A stretch of DNA of 64,000 bases from Intestinibacter bartlettii (GTDB lineage Bacteria; Bacillota; Clostridia; Peptostreptococcales; Peptostreptococcaceae): positions 19,395-83,394 of the forward strand of contig NZ_JAHLOQ010000007.1 of NCBI RefSeq assembly GCF_018917435.1, in the 5' to 3' direction. Below the pieces are notes generated by a model, which did not search any database, had not been told where the DNA came from, and saw only the letters and a program-made list of their open reading frames with translations. The translations under genes were made by a program, and so were the position numbers. Below, in pieces: positions 18,031-26,823 of this stretch (positions are counted from its first letter, which is position 1; every line of letters starts with the position of its first letter).

Positions 18031-18285
18031 AACCTATTACCTTGAGCAACGGAATCTCCGATTCGTTGGCGACATGAACGAAGTGAATTTTTTATATAAT
18101 AAAAAAGAAGCCTTATTCAGACTTCCAAAGTATAAAAAAATTATAAAGTTTAATAACTTTAAAAATATATAAGGGCATTTTAATCGCATATAAAAACTAT
18201 AAAAATATAATTTCTGCATGCTTTTAAAGTGTGCATTAATTAAATTAATGTATTGACTTATCTATAATAATATCCAATATGGATA

Positions 18286-19038
18286 CTATTTAGCAACTTT
18301 ATTGTTGTGAACTTCTACACCGAATGATTCAACAATATCGCTAGCACGTTTAACTTCTTCAGGAGTAGGTTCTTTTACATCTTTAAGTTCGTATTCAAAT
18401 CCCATGTTCTCCCATTTGTGAATTCCCATACCGTGATATGGTAAAAATTCAACACGGTCAACGTTATTTAGAGTAGAGATGAATTGACCTAATTTTTCTA
18501 AGTCTTTTTGATCATCTGTTATACCAGGGACAAGAACTTGTCTAATCCAAACTGGAATATTTCTTTCATCTAAATGTTTTGCTAGTTTAAGTGCTTTTTC
18601 ATTTCCAACACCTGTTAGTTGTTTACATTTTTCATTATCTATATGTTTTATATCTAATAAAACAAGGTCAGTGTAGTCTAGTAATTTATCTACTTTCTCA
18701 ATATCAGCAAATCCTGCAGTATCAAGGCATGTATGTATACCTAATTCTTTGCATTTTGAGAATAATTCAGTAACAAATTCAGCTTGTAGAGTAGCCTCGC
18801 CACCAGAAGCTGTTACACCACCACCAGAGAATTGCATATAAGTTTGATATTTCATTATATCTTGTGTTAATTCATCAACAGTGTATTCTTTTCCGCAATT
18901 TGGTTTCCAAGTGTCTCTATTGTGGCAGTATTTGCATCTTAGAGGGCATCCTTGGAAGAATATTATATATCTTATACCTGGTCCATCTACTGTACCAAAT
19001 GTTTCAATTGAGTGTACTCTACCTTTTAACATATTCAA
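18286..19038 (-). CDS. pflA: Pyruvate formate-lyase-activating enzyme (radical SAM)
   Basis: 250 residues. The radical SAM cluster motif is C31-x3-C35-x2-C38 (GCPLRCKYCHN), preceded by TVDGPGIRYIIFFQ and followed by MQFSGGGVTASGGEATLQ. It uses SAM and a [4Fe-4S] cluster to install the glycyl radical on PflB, encoded 274 bases upstream on the same strand. A strong hairpin (19234-19269) lies between them, so pflA is made by read-through or from its own promoter. Start ATG 19038 with GGAGG upstream. Confidence 0.96.
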   Translation of the reverse strand: MNMLKGRVHSIETFGTVDGPGIRYIIFFQGCPLRCKYCHNRDTWKPNCGKEYTVDELTQDIMKYQTYMQFSGGGVTASGGEATLQAEFVTELFSKCKELGIHTCLDTAGFADIEKVDKLLDYTDLVLLDIKHIDNEKCKQLTGVGNEKALKLAKHLDERNIPVWIRQVLVPGITDDQKDLEKLGQFISTLNNVDRVEFLPYHGMGIHKWENMGFEYELKDVKEPTPEEVKRASDIVESFGVEVHNNKVAK

Positions 19039-19233
19039 TCCTCCATATAGAATTAGATTCTTCTGTATATAAATATAATTTTCTAAAATATCAGTTATTA
19101 TTCTATGTAAATAATAATATATAAAGTAGAATTTCTAAATCCTATTGGAATATTGTATACATTAAGTACTTTTATGAGATAATTATAAATCAATAAGTTA
19201 GAAATGTCTACCTAAAAAGAAATTTATATATAT

Positions 19234-19269
19234 AAAACCCCAGAGAACTTCAAAATTCTCTGGGGTTTT
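19234..19269 (-). terminator. Strong hairpin terminator between pflB and pflA
   Basis: A perfect 14-bp stem AAAACCCCAGAGAA / TTCTCTGGGGTTTT. It would attenuate pflB transcription before pflA and can act in both directions. Confidence 0.85.
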
Positions 19270-19311
19270 GACATTATTTAAATTTAATTTTAATCAGATT
19301 TTAATTAAATA

Positions 19312-21546
19312 TTAAGCCATTTTACCATGGAAAGTTCTGTTTATAACGTCTAATTGTTGTTCTTTAGTTAATTTTATGAAGTTAACAGCATATCCTGAAA
19401 CTCTTATAGTTAATTGAGGATATTTTTCTGGATGTTCCATTGCATCTTCTAAAGTTGATCTATCGAACACGTTTACGTTTAAGTGATGAGCGTTTTGTCC
19501 GAAGTATCCGTCCATCATTGATGATAAGTTGTGTATTCTTTCTTCTTTAGTTTTTCCAAGAGCACCTGGTACTATAGAGAAAGTATTTGATATACCATCT
19601 TGAGAATGTTCGTATGGTAATTTAGCAACTGATGCTAATGAAGCTAATGCACCGCTTGTATCTCTTCCGTGCATTGGGTTAGCACCTGGAGCAAATGGTT
19701 GTCCAGCTTTTCTACCGTCTGGAGTAGAACCAGTTTTCTTACCGTAAACAACGTTTGAAGTTATAGTAAGAACTGATTGAGTATGATAAGAATTTCTATA
19801 AGTTTTATTTTTTCTTATTTTGTTCATCATATCTTCAACTAAGTAAGCAGCTATTTCATCAGCTCTATCATCGTTGTTTCCGTATTTTGGATAGTCTCCT
19901 TCTATTTCGAAGTCAACAGCTATTCCTTGTTCATTTCTTATAGTTTTAACTTTAGCGTATTTTATAGCTGATAAAGAGTCAGCACAAACTGAAAGACCAG
20001 CTATACCACAAGCCATAGTTCTGAATACGTCTCTATCATGTAAAGCCATTTCTAAAGCTTCATATGAATATTTATCATGCATGTAGTGGATTATGTTTAA
20101 TGTATTTACATATAAGTTAGCTAACCACTCAGTGAATGGTTCGAATCTAGCCATTACTTCATCGTAATCTAAGTATTCAGAAGTTATTGGTTCGAATCTT
20201 GGTCCAACTTGAACACCTGATTTTTCATCAACACCACCGTTTATAGCGTATAATAATGTTTTAGCTAAGTTAACTCTAGCTCCGAAGAATTGCATTTGTT
20301 TACCTATTTTCATTGCAGATACACAACAAGCTATTCCGTAGTCATCTCCCCAGTATGGTCTCATTAAGTCGTCATTTTCATATTGAACTGAACTTGTATC
20401 TATTGATACTTGAGAACAGAAGTCTTTGAATCCTTGTGGGAAGTTGTTTGACCAAAGTACTGTTAAGTTTGGTTCTGGTGATGGTCCAAGAGTATAAAGA
20501 GTATTTAAAACCCTGAATGAGTTTTTAGTTACTAATGTTCTACCATCAACACCTTGTCCACCTATTGATTCTGTTACCCAAGTTGGGTCACCTGAGAATA
20601 AATCATTGTAATCTGGAGTTCTTAAGAATTTAACCATTCTTAATTTCATAACGAAGTGGTCCATTAATTCTTGAACTTCTTCTTCAGTTATTAATCCAGC
20701 TTTTAAATCTCTTTCGAAGTATATATCTAAGAAAGTAGAAGTTCTACCGATACTCATTGCAGCACCATTTTGATCTTTTATAGCTGCTAAGTAAGCAAAG
20801 TATAACCATTGTACAGCTTCTCTTGAGTTAGTAGCTGGTTTAGATATATCGAATCCGTAGCTAGCAGCCATTCTTTTTAATGCTTCTAAAGCTTTTATTT
20901 GATCAGATAATTCTTCTCTTAATCTTATTACGTCTTCATCTATGCAAGAAACTTCTAATGAAAGTTTTTGAGCATTTTTATCTTCTATTAATCTATCAAC
21001 ACCGTATAAAGCAACTCTTCTGTAGTCACCTATTATTCTACCTCTACCGTAAGCATCTGGTAAACCAGTTATTATACCTGATTTTCTAGCTGCTCTCATT
21101 TCTGATGTATAAGCATCGAAAACACCTTGGTTGTGAGTTTTTCTGTATTTAGTGAATATTTCACTTACTTGTGGATCACATTCGAATCCGTAAGCTTTAC
21201 AAGAAGTCTCAACCATTCTTATACCACCTTCTGGCATTATAGCTCTTTTTAAAGGTGCATCAGTTTGTAAACCAACGATTGTTTCTAAATCTTTATCTAT
21301 ATATCCTGGAGCATAAGCATCTATAGCAGATACAGTTTTTGTATCAACGTCTAATGTTCCGCCGTTTTCTCTTTCTTTTTTAAATAATTCTAAAACTTCA
21401 TCCCAAAGTTTTGTAGTATTTTCAGTAGCTCCTGCTAAGAATGAGCTATCTCCTTCATATGGAGTATAGTTAGCTTGGATAAATCCTCTAACATCTATTT
21501 CTTTTGTCCATCTACCTTGTTTGAATCCTTGCCATGCGTTATTCAT
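19312..21546 (-). CDS. pflB: Formate acetyltransferase (pyruvate formate-lyase)
   Basis: 744 residues converting pyruvate and CoA to acetyl-CoA and formate without oxygen. The catalytic Cys-Cys pair is in GIACCVSAM (about residue 408) and the radical glycine is Gly718 in RVSGYAVNF. Length and N-terminus ([13 protein letters not shown]) match PflB rather than glycerol dehydratase or choline lyase relatives. Ribosome site GGAGGAAGC precedes ATG 21546. The upstream region holds an extended -10 (minus strand, 21685-21693) and a palindrome (21617-21634). Confidence 0.97.
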   Translation of the reverse strand: MNNAWQGFKQGRWTKEIDVRGFIQANYTPYEGDSSFLAGATENTTKLWDEVLELFKKERENGGTLDVDTKTVSAIDAYAPGYIDKDLETIVGLQTDAPLKRAIMPEGGIRMVETSCKAYGFECDPQVSEIFTKYRKTHNQGVFDAYTSEMRAARKSGIITGLPDAYGRGRIIGDYRRVALYGVDRLIEDKNAQKLSLEVSCIDEDVIRLREELSDQIKALEALKRMAASYGFDISKPATNSREAVQWLYFAYLAAIKDQNGAAMSIGRTSTFLDIYFERDLKAGLITEEEVQELMDHFVMKLRMVKFLRTPDYNDLFSGDPTWVTESIGGQGVDGRTLVTKNSFRVLNTLYTLGPSPEPNLTVLWSNNFPQGFKDFCSQVSIDTSSVQYENDDLMRPYWGDDYGIACCVSAMKIGKQMQFFGARVNLAKTLLYAINGGVDEKSGVQVGPRFEPITSEYLDYDEVMARFEPFTEWLANLYVNTLNIIHYMHDKYSYEALEMALHDRDVFRTMACGIAGLSVCADSLSAIKYAKVKTIRNEQGIAVDFEIEGDYPKYGNNDDRADEIAAYLVEDMMNKIRKNKTYRNSYHTQSVLTITSNVVYGKKTGSTPDGRKAGQPFAPGANPMHGRDTSGALASLASVAKLPYEHSQDGISNTFSIVPGALGKTKEERIHNLSSMMDGYFGQNAHHLNVNVFDRSTLEDAMEHPEKYPQLTIRVSGYAVNFIKLTKEQQLDVINRTFHGKMA

Positions 21547-21616
21547 GTAAGCTTCCTCCTAAATGTCATTGTATAGTTTGGATACTATTAATTGTTATTA
21601 TTTATTTTGTAACTTG

Positions 21617-21634
21617 TAGGAATTAATATTCCTA
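21617..21634. promoter_or_regulatory. Palindrome in the pflB 5' region (possible operator)
   Basis: TAGGAAT-TAAT-ATTCCTA, about 70 bases upstream of pflB and 50 bases downstream of the likely -10. It does not match the Rex consensus. Confidence 0.4.
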
Positions 21635-21684
21635 TAAAAAATATTTAAAAAATCTAGCTAGATATATTTCGTTTTTATACGTTT

Positions 21685-21693
21685 ATAATACCA
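21685..21693 (-). promoter_or_regulatory. Extended -10 promoter of pflB
   Basis: On the minus strand TGGTATTAT (TG-N-TATTAT); no clear -35. Confidence 0.4.
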
Positions 21694-21938
21694 TATATCC
21701 AGTATATTGTATACAAGATTTTTAAAATAAAACTATTAAAAATTTCTTGTCATTTATTATTTGTTTCTTATGTTTTTATATTTACCCTGAGATTTTTAGT
21801 TTAAACAAAAATATATAAATAAATTTAAAAAAAATTAGAACCCACCCGTATAGCCTTAGAATAACTAGTTTTTCGCAAAAAATAAATATTCATTTTTTTT
21901 ATAAAAATGAATATTTATTATATATAGGAGGGATGACA

Positions 21939-22892
21939 ATGGTAATAGTAGTCGTTTTATTTGTTATAGGCTTTATCTTAATATCTAAAGGTGGTGATTT
22001 TTTTATAAATGCCACAGTAGAGATTGGTAGAAGGACTAATATATCAGAATTGATTTTAGGGGCAACGATAGTTAGTTTTGCTACTACATTGCCAGAACTT
22101 ACAGTATCTTTGTTTGCATCTATAGATAATCATACAACAATGAGTTTGGGAAATGCAGTAGGTTCTATAATATGTAATACTGGTTTGATTTTAGGAATGG
22201 TAGTATTTATAAGTCCGTTTAAAGCAGATAGAAAGATGTTTGCATCAAAATCTACCATATTATTAATATCAATTATAGCGTTGATTGTTTTAGGATTAGA
22301 TGGAGCTATTACTAGAGTTGATGGTTTCATATTATTAATAATTTTTGCTATATATATGTATACAAATTATAAAGGTATATTAAATGATACTAGCAAAAAT
22401 TATCTTTATTATTGTATGACGCAACAAAGTGAAATGTCTGTTGTAAAAATAGTTATATCATTTTTAGCAGGGATAACTATGATGATAGTAGGTTCAAGAT
22501 TATTAGTAGATAATGGGGTAGAGATAGCAAGTTTTATAGGAATACCACAAGGAATAATAAGTTTAACTGTGATTGCTTTAGGAACGTCACTTCCTGAATT
22601 AGTTTCATCTATTACAGCAGTTAGAAAAAAACACCATGAAATATGTGTGGGAAATATTCTAGGGGCTAATATTTTAAATATAGTATCTGTAATATCAATC
22701 TCATCTATACCAAATTCAATACCGATACTTTCACAAAATATAAGGGTTGATTATCCATTTATGATAGCTTTAGTTTTAATTTTAATAATTCCTACTATTA
22801 TAAAACATAAACTGTATAGAATGCAGGGATTATTAATGTTGGGAACGTACATAACTTATTTAGCAGTTCTTTATTATACATATATGATTTAA
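21939..22892 (+). CDS. CaCA-family Na+/Ca2+ exchanger-like membrane protein
   Basis: 317 residues with about ten membrane helices in two homologous halves. Each half carries an alpha-repeat: GATIVSFATTLPELTVSLFA plus NAVGSIICNTGLIL in the first, and IALGTSLPELVSSITA plus NILGANILNIVSV in the second. These Glu-containing repeats form the ion site in YrbG/NCX proteins. ATG 21939 is chosen, six bases from AGGAGGG (21926-21932), over the abutting ATG 21933. The ion is probably Ca2+ in exchange for Na+ or H+. A terminator follows at 22915-22948. Confidence 0.9.
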   Translation: MVIVVVLFVIGFILISKGGDFFINATVEIGRRTNISELILGATIVSFATTLPELTVSLFASIDNHTTMSLGNAVGSIICNTGLILGMVVFISPFKADRKMFASKSTILLISIIALIVLGLDGAITRVDGFILLIIFAIYMYTNYKGILNDTSKNYLYYCMTQQSEMSVVKIVISFLAGITMMIVGSRLLVDNGVEIASFIGIPQGIISLTVIALGTSLPELVSSITAVRKKHHEICVGNILGANILNIVSVISISSIPNSIPILSQNIRVDYPFMIALVLILIIPTIIKHKLYRMQGLLMLGTYITYLAVLYYTYMI

Positions 22893-22914
22893 TTATAATT
22901 TAGTATTTATTTTA

Positions 22915-22948
22915 AATATAACTAGCTTTTAGCTAGTTATATTTTTAT
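22915..22948 (+). terminator. Rho-independent terminator
   Basis: ATATAACTAGCT pairs with AGCTAGTTATAT, followed by TTTTTAT. Confidence 0.85.
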
Positions 22949-22956
22949 AAAGAGTA

Positions 22957-22999
22957 GAAAATTATATTTATATTAAAATTGTGGATAGGTACAAATTAA
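22957..22999. repeat. Dispersed 43-bp palindromic element, copy D (degenerate)
   Basis: The left arm GAAAATTATA and internal AAAATTGTGGATA match copies A and B at the same spacing, but the right arm (TACAAATTAA) has decayed. It is again just after a terminator. Confidence 0.45.
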
Positions 23000-23307
23000 A
23001 AAGGTTATTTTATTCACAAGAATTTTAAAAAATATACATAAAAAATGATAATTTCATAGTGGAAATAGGTATAGTAAGTCTATTTGTTTTTTAGACAATA
23101 GCTATTATTTTAATATGTTTACTTTTGATTGTATTTGTTAAAAGATTAATAAACTTGATTAGAAGTTATGAATGTCCTCAAACGTTGATTTCACGCAAGT
23201 ATAAATTGTTTTAATTTCGGAAAAAATAAGTTTGCATAATGAATGATTTAAATATATAATGGGATAGGTTAGGAATTATGAAAACGGAAAGGAAATAAAA
23301 AATTAAT

Positions 23308-24933
23308 ATGAATATAACAAAATTTGAAGATTTACCAATTAGTGATGAGATAAAAAGATCAATTGCTGAAATAGGATTTGAAGAGCCATCACCAATACAA
23401 GCTCAATCAATACCTGTAATTTTATCAGGAAAAGACGTTATAGGACAAGCTCAAACAGGTACAGGTAAAACTGCGGCATTTAGTATACCTATACTTGAAA
23501 CAGTAGATCCTAATAATAAACATTTACAAGCAATCGTATTATGTCCTACAAGAGAACTTGCAATACAAGTTTCTAAGGAAATAAGAAAGCTTGGTAAGTA
23601 TAAGAGCGGAATTAAAACATTACCAGTTTACGGTGGTCAACCAATAGATAGACAAATAAAAGCATTAAAGAGTGGAGTACAAGTTGTAATAGGAACTCCA
23701 GGACGTGTAATAGATCATATAAACAGAAGAACTTTAAAATTAGATGATGTTAAAATGGTAGTGCTTGATGAAGCGGACGAAATGCTAGATATGGGATTCA
23801 GAGAAGATATCGAGTTAATATTAAACCAAACTCCAATAGAAAGACAAACTACTTTCTTCTCAGCTACAATGCCAAAAGAAATTTTAGAGTTAACTAAATT
23901 ATATCAACATGAACCGGAAATAATAAAAGTAGTTAGAAAAGAACTTACAGTTCCAAACATAAAACAATTCTACATTGAAACTAGAAGAGCGAACAAATTA
24001 GAAGTATTATGTAGATTAATAGATGTATATAATCCAAAATTATCAGTTGTATTCTGTAATACAAAAAGAGGTTCTGATGAATTAGTAAGCGAACTTCAAG
24101 CTAGAGGATACTTTGCAGATGCATTACACGGTGACCTTAAACAAACTCAAAGAGATATCGTAATGGATAAGTTTAGACAAGGTACAATAGATATATTAGT
24201 TGCAACAGACGTTGCTGCTAGAGGTATAGACGTAGATGACGTAGATATGGTATTTAACTATGATTTACCACAAGACGAAGAGTACTATGTTCACAGAATC
24301 GGTAGAACTGGACGTGCTGGTAGAGAAGGTGTATCTTTCAGTTTCGTATATGGAAAAGAAATGAGAAAAATGAGAGATATAGAAAGATATACTAAATGTA
24401 AATTAGTTAAACATAGTATACCAACTATAGCAGACGTTGAAGAAAAGAAAGTTGCTGCATTCTTCAAACAAGTTAAAGAAACAGTAAACGAAAGCAACTT
24501 AGCAAAACAAATAAACTGGGTTGAAGCTCTATGTGAAGAACAAGAATTATCAACTTTAGAAGTAGCTGCTGCATTAGTTAAATTAGCTATGGGTGAAGAA
24601 TTAAAAGAAGAAATAATCGAAGAACCATCTAGAAAAGAAGCTAGAAAATCTAAAAAATCTAAAAAAGGTTCAACTGGCGCTGAACACGGAATGGTTAGAT
24701 TATTCATAAACGTAGGTAGAAAACAAAGAGTTCAAGCTAAAGATATAGTTGGAGCTATAGCTGGAGAAGCTGGAATATCTGGTAAATTAGTTGGAACAAT
24801 AGATATATACGACAAATATACATTTGTTGAAGTTCCAAAAGCAAATGCTAAAAAAGTTTTAGAAAAATTAAAAAATGTTAAAATCAAAGGTAACAAAATT
24901 AACATAGAAAAAGCTAACAAAAAAAATAAATAG
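23308..24933 (+). CDS. DEAD-box ATP-dependent RNA helicase with DbpA-type RNA-binding tail
   Basis: 541 residues. Q-motif FEEPSPIQAQSIP, Walker A AQTGTGKT, DEAD (VLDEADEML near residue 153), SAT (FFSATMP) and HRIGRTGRAG are intact. The C-terminal about 75 residues (MVRLFINVGRKQRVQAKDIVGAI onward) form the DbpA/CsdA RRM-like domain, preceded by a Lys/Ser-rich linker. It likely remodels rRNA or mRNA in ribosome assembly or cold adaptation (CshA/CsdA type). The ribosome site (AAAGGA) is about 14 bases from ATG 23308, so initiation may be weak. Terminator at 24971-25027. Confidence 0.95.
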   Translation: MNITKFEDLPISDEIKRSIAEIGFEEPSPIQAQSIPVILSGKDVIGQAQTGTGKTAAFSIPILETVDPNNKHLQAIVLCPTRELAIQVSKEIRKLGKYKSGIKTLPVYGGQPIDRQIKALKSGVQVVIGTPGRVIDHINRRTLKLDDVKMVVLDEADEMLDMGFREDIELILNQTPIERQTTFFSATMPKEILELTKLYQHEPEIIKVVRKELTVPNIKQFYIETRRANKLEVLCRLIDVYNPKLSVVFCNTKRGSDELVSELQARGYFADALHGDLKQTQRDIVMDKFRQGTIDILVATDVAARGIDVDDVDMVFNYDLPQDEEYYVHRIGRTGRAGREGVSFSFVYGKEMRKMRDIERYTKCKLVKHSIPTIADVEEKKVAAFFKQVKETVNESNLAKQINWVEALCEEQELSTLEVAAALVKLAMGEELKEEIIEEPSRKEARKSKKSKKGSTGAEHGMVRLFINVGRKQRVQAKDIVGAIAGEAGISGKLVGTIDIYDKYTFVEVPKANAKKVLEKLKNVKIKGNKINIEKANKKNK

Positions 24934-24970
24934 ATATTAAATAAAATTATTTAATATAAATTTTAAACAT

Positions 24971-25027
24971 AAGACCACTTAATATAGAGATTGTCATTTT
25001 ATACTCAATCAAAGGTTAAGTGGTTTT
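24971..25027 (+). terminator. Rho-independent terminator, long loop
   Basis: AAGACCACTTAA and TTAAGTGGTTTTT enclose a loop of about 33 bases. Confidence 0.65.
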
Positions 25028-25149
25028 TCTATTTTGTATACAGTTATTTGATAAAAAAAGGTGATAGCTAGTTTTTATTTAAAAAATTACAAATAGAAGG
25101 GTCATATTCTATAAAAATATTTTAAATTGTTAAATATTGTTAATTTGTC

Positions 25150-25158
25150 TGCTATAAT
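25150..25158 (+). promoter_or_regulatory. Extended -10 promoter of the folT leader
   Basis: TGCTATAAT (TG-N-TATAAT). Transcription would start near 25165, giving a leader of about 400 bases before folT. Confidence 0.5.
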
Positions 25159-25164
25159 TAAATT

Positions 25165-25396
25165 AAGATAAAAATTTAGCATTTAAATTATAAAACTTAT
25201 GATTTAACATATTATCATAATTATATTAGAACAAATCGACGTGGCTAAATAAAGCACTTCAGATTTAACATGGAAAGTGAATCAAAAATATTCAAATCCT
25301 TACAAAGGCACTTATATTTAAAAATGCAATTCTATTACAACTTGAGTTTGGTAATATGTTGCAAAAGTATATTTATCTTATTGTAAGGTTGTTTTT
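25165..25396 (+). ncRNA. Structured leader or short RNA ending in a terminator-like hairpin
   Basis: CACTT(25256 region)/AAAGTG and other short stems lie inside an outer pair CCTTACAA (25297-25304) / TTGTAAGG (25381-25388), followed by TTGTTTTTT. The segment has no ORF and no match to riboswitch classes I could recall. It may be an attenuator for folT or a separate RNA. Confidence 0.35.
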
Positions 25397-25509
25397 TATG
25401 CAATTTTACATGACAAAAATAAGTTATTTAACAATAATGGATTAGAAGTAAGATATATTAATAATTATTAAAAATAGATTATAAAAAATAAAGTTTTTAT
25501 ATTTTACGC

Positions 25510-25563
25510 TCCTCCACAGATACATAGATCACTTATTTGTGTATCCTAGCTAAAATAGGAGGA
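25510..25563 (+). promoter_or_regulatory. Shine-Dalgarno-sequestering hairpin of folT (candidate riboswitch)
   Basis: TCCTCC (25510-25515) is the exact complement of the folT ribosome site GGAGGA (25558-25563). Inside it a second stem GATACA (25519-25524) / TGTATC (25540-25545) closes the structure. When formed it would block translation of folT. It lacks the conserved core of the tetrahydrofolate riboswitch. Confidence 0.5.
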
Positions 25564-25568
25564 AATTT

Positions 25569-26087
25569 ATGAAAAATAATAATGTAAAAAAATTAGTTGA
25601 AATTAGTTTATTGATAGCGTTAGAGGTTATTTTAACAAGATTCTGTTCAATAAATACAGCAATCTTAAGAATAGGTTTTGGATTTTTACCAATTGCAATA
25701 ATAGCAATGATGTATGGTCCACTAAGTGCAGGGGTAGCTTATGCAGTAGGAGATCTTCTAGGAATGATGATATTCCCAAATGGTTCTTATTTTCCAGGAT
25801 TTACACTTACGGCATTTTTAACAGGGGTAATTTATGGACTAGTATTATATAAAAAGCCAAAAACTTGGGGTAGAATAATATTAGCAGTTTGTATAGTTTG
25901 TTTAGGAATGAATTTATGCTTAGATGCAGTATGGCTTCACATTTTAATGGGTAAAGGATTCTTTGCTTTATTACCAACTCGTATATTTAAAGCAGTAGTA
26001 ATGATACCAGTGCAAACTATTCTTATACAATTAGTATGGAAAAATATTATACTAAAAATAGCTAAACCATCTGAAATAATTGCTTAA
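25569..26087 (+). CDS. folT: Folate-family ECF transporter S component (FolT-like)
   Basis: 172 residues with about six membrane helices. The N-terminal LVEISLLIALEVILTRF and RIGFGFLPIAIIAMMYGPL, followed by FPNGSYFPGFTLTAFLTG, are the signature of the FolT group of substrate-binding ECF components. It would pair with a shared EcfAA'T energy module (not in this window) to import folates. Start ATG 25569, six bases after GGAGG, which is buried in the upstream hairpin. Confidence 0.88.
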   Translation: MKNNNVKKLVEISLLIALEVILTRFCSINTAILRIGFGFLPIAIIAMMYGPLSAGVAYAVGDLLGMMIFPNGSYFPGFTLTAFLTGVIYGLVLYKKPKTWGRIILAVCIVCLGMNLCLDAVWLHILMGKGFFALLPTRIFKAVVMIPVQTILIQLVWKNIILKIAKPSEIIA

Positions 26088-26267
26088 TGCTTTTAAAAAT
26101 AGAGATTTAGTGGGATTTTAATATATAAATAATTTGTAGTAGCAGAAGTAGTCACTGCGAATTTAGATAGGGTAAATTGGCTACAAAATAATTCATACCA
26201 ATACCAATAGCTAGAGATGGAAGCAAATAATCCATTATAGTAATTAAGTAACTAAATGACAAAATAC

Positions 26268-26298
26268 AGTGCCTGTAAATTTTATACAGGCACTTTTT
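26268..26298 (+). terminator. Rho-independent terminator downstream of folT
   Basis: AGTGCCTGTA and TACAGGCACT followed by five Ts. Confidence 0.9.
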
Positions 26299-26410
26299 AT
26301 ATTTTATGTATATTAATTCCAAATAAGGTGAATACTAATACTGAGTATTTCTTTAGTTTTATATTATAACTAACATAGACATAAATAAACAAAAGTAGTG
26401 CTATTTCTTT

Positions 26411-26440
26411 GAAGGAATCGATTTATATAAAATAGAATTG
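26411..26440 (+). promoter_or_regulatory. Sigma-H-like promoter of the spoIIA operon
   Basis: GAAGGAATC (26411-26419), 12 bases, then ATAGAATTG (26432-26440). This fits the sigma-H consensus RNAGGAWWW-N11/12-RNNGAATWW with one mismatch in each half. The spoIIA operon is sigma-H-dependent in Bacillus and clostridia. Confidence 0.65.
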
Positions 26441-26473
26441 ATTATCAGTAAACTTCAATGGGAGGGATGCGAG

Positions 26474-26806
26474 ATGATAAAATGTTATTTAGATGATAAA
26501 ACATTACTAGTTCAGTTCACAACAACAGAACTAGATCATCATGTAGCAACTTATATAAGAGAAAATGTAGACGATATTATAATGAGAAAAAATATAAAGA
26601 ATATTATATTTGACTTTCAGAATATAAAATTTATGGACTCTTCAGGAATAGGCGTTATTATAGGTAGATATAAAAAAATTGCTAATTCACATGGTAATGT
26701 ATCTGTAATAAATATGAATCCAAGAGTAGAGAAAGTTTTTAATTTATCGGGAATGGGCAAAATAATTAATGTGTGCAAATCATATGAAGATGCGATAAAT
26801 GCTTAA
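26474..26806 (+). CDS. spoIIAA: Anti-sigma F factor antagonist SpoIIAA
   Basis: 110 residues, STAS domain. The phosphorylatable serine lies in FMDSSGIGVIIGRYK. Unphosphorylated SpoIIAA binds SpoIIAB and releases sigma F in the forespore. ATG 26474 is chosen with GGAGGG (26461-26466) 7 bases upstream. First gene of spoIIAA-spoIIAB-sigF. Confidence 0.97.
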   Translation: MIKCYLDDKTLLVQFTTTELDHHVATYIRENVDDIIMRKNIKNIIFDFQNIKFMDSSGIGVIIGRYKKIANSHGNVSVINMNPRVEKVFNLSGMGKIINVCKSYEDAINA

Positions 26807-26823
26807 TAAGGGGGAACTAAATT

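Larger units (their letters stand above)
17931..18285. other. 355-base intergenic region between convergent operons
   Basis: Besides the terminator and repeat copy B it holds a GC-richer patch (about 18045-18090) with hairpin CAACGGAATC/GATTCGTTG and the segment GCGACATGAACGAAGTGAA. The patch has no ORF and reads like a repeat remnant. The rest is AT-rich. Confidence 0.5.
21547..21938. other. 392-base divergent region between pflB and the CaCA exchanger gene
   Basis: It contains the pflB promoter and palindrome, an AT-rich stretch and a long AT hairpin at 21880-21919 (AATAAATATTCATTTTT with its complement) immediately before the exchanger ribosome site. No ORF. Confidence 0.5.
22893..23307. 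other. 415-base region upstream of the RNA helicase gene
   Basis: It contains the exchanger terminator, repeat copy D and a long AT-rich stretch that is probably the promoter and 5' leader of the DEAD-box gene. No ORF and no recognised riboswitch. Confidence 0.45.
24934..25568. other. 635-base region upstream of folT
   Basis: It contains the helicase terminator, an extended -10 promoter (25150-25158), a structured segment ending in a terminator-like hairpin (25165-25396) and a Shine-Dalgarno-sequestering hairpin (25510-25563). No ORF. Confidence 0.6.
26088..26473. other. 386-base region between folT and spoIIAA
   Basis: About 180 bases precede the terminator at 26268-26298, including complementary TTTGTAG (near 26131) and CTACAAA (near 26180), so it is either a long structured 3' UTR or a small RNA. 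The spoIIA promoter follows at 26411-26440. No ORF. Confidence 0.45.

Noticed and set aside
18037..18219. 60-codon minus-strand ORF downstream of the ABC ATPase
   Set aside because: It runs through the repeat remnant and AT-rich sequence, with no ribosome site or recognisable similarity.
18591..19124. Plus-strand ORFs inside pflA and its upstream region
   Set aside because: Antisense to a clear pflA gene and of hydrophobic, codon-biased composition typical of shadow frames.
25510..25563. THF or preQ1-I riboswitch before folT
   Set aside because: No GGAGAGUAG/CGCUCC-type THF core, and the CTAGCTAAAATAGGAGG resemblance to preQ1-I lacks the required stem and A-rich tail arrangement.
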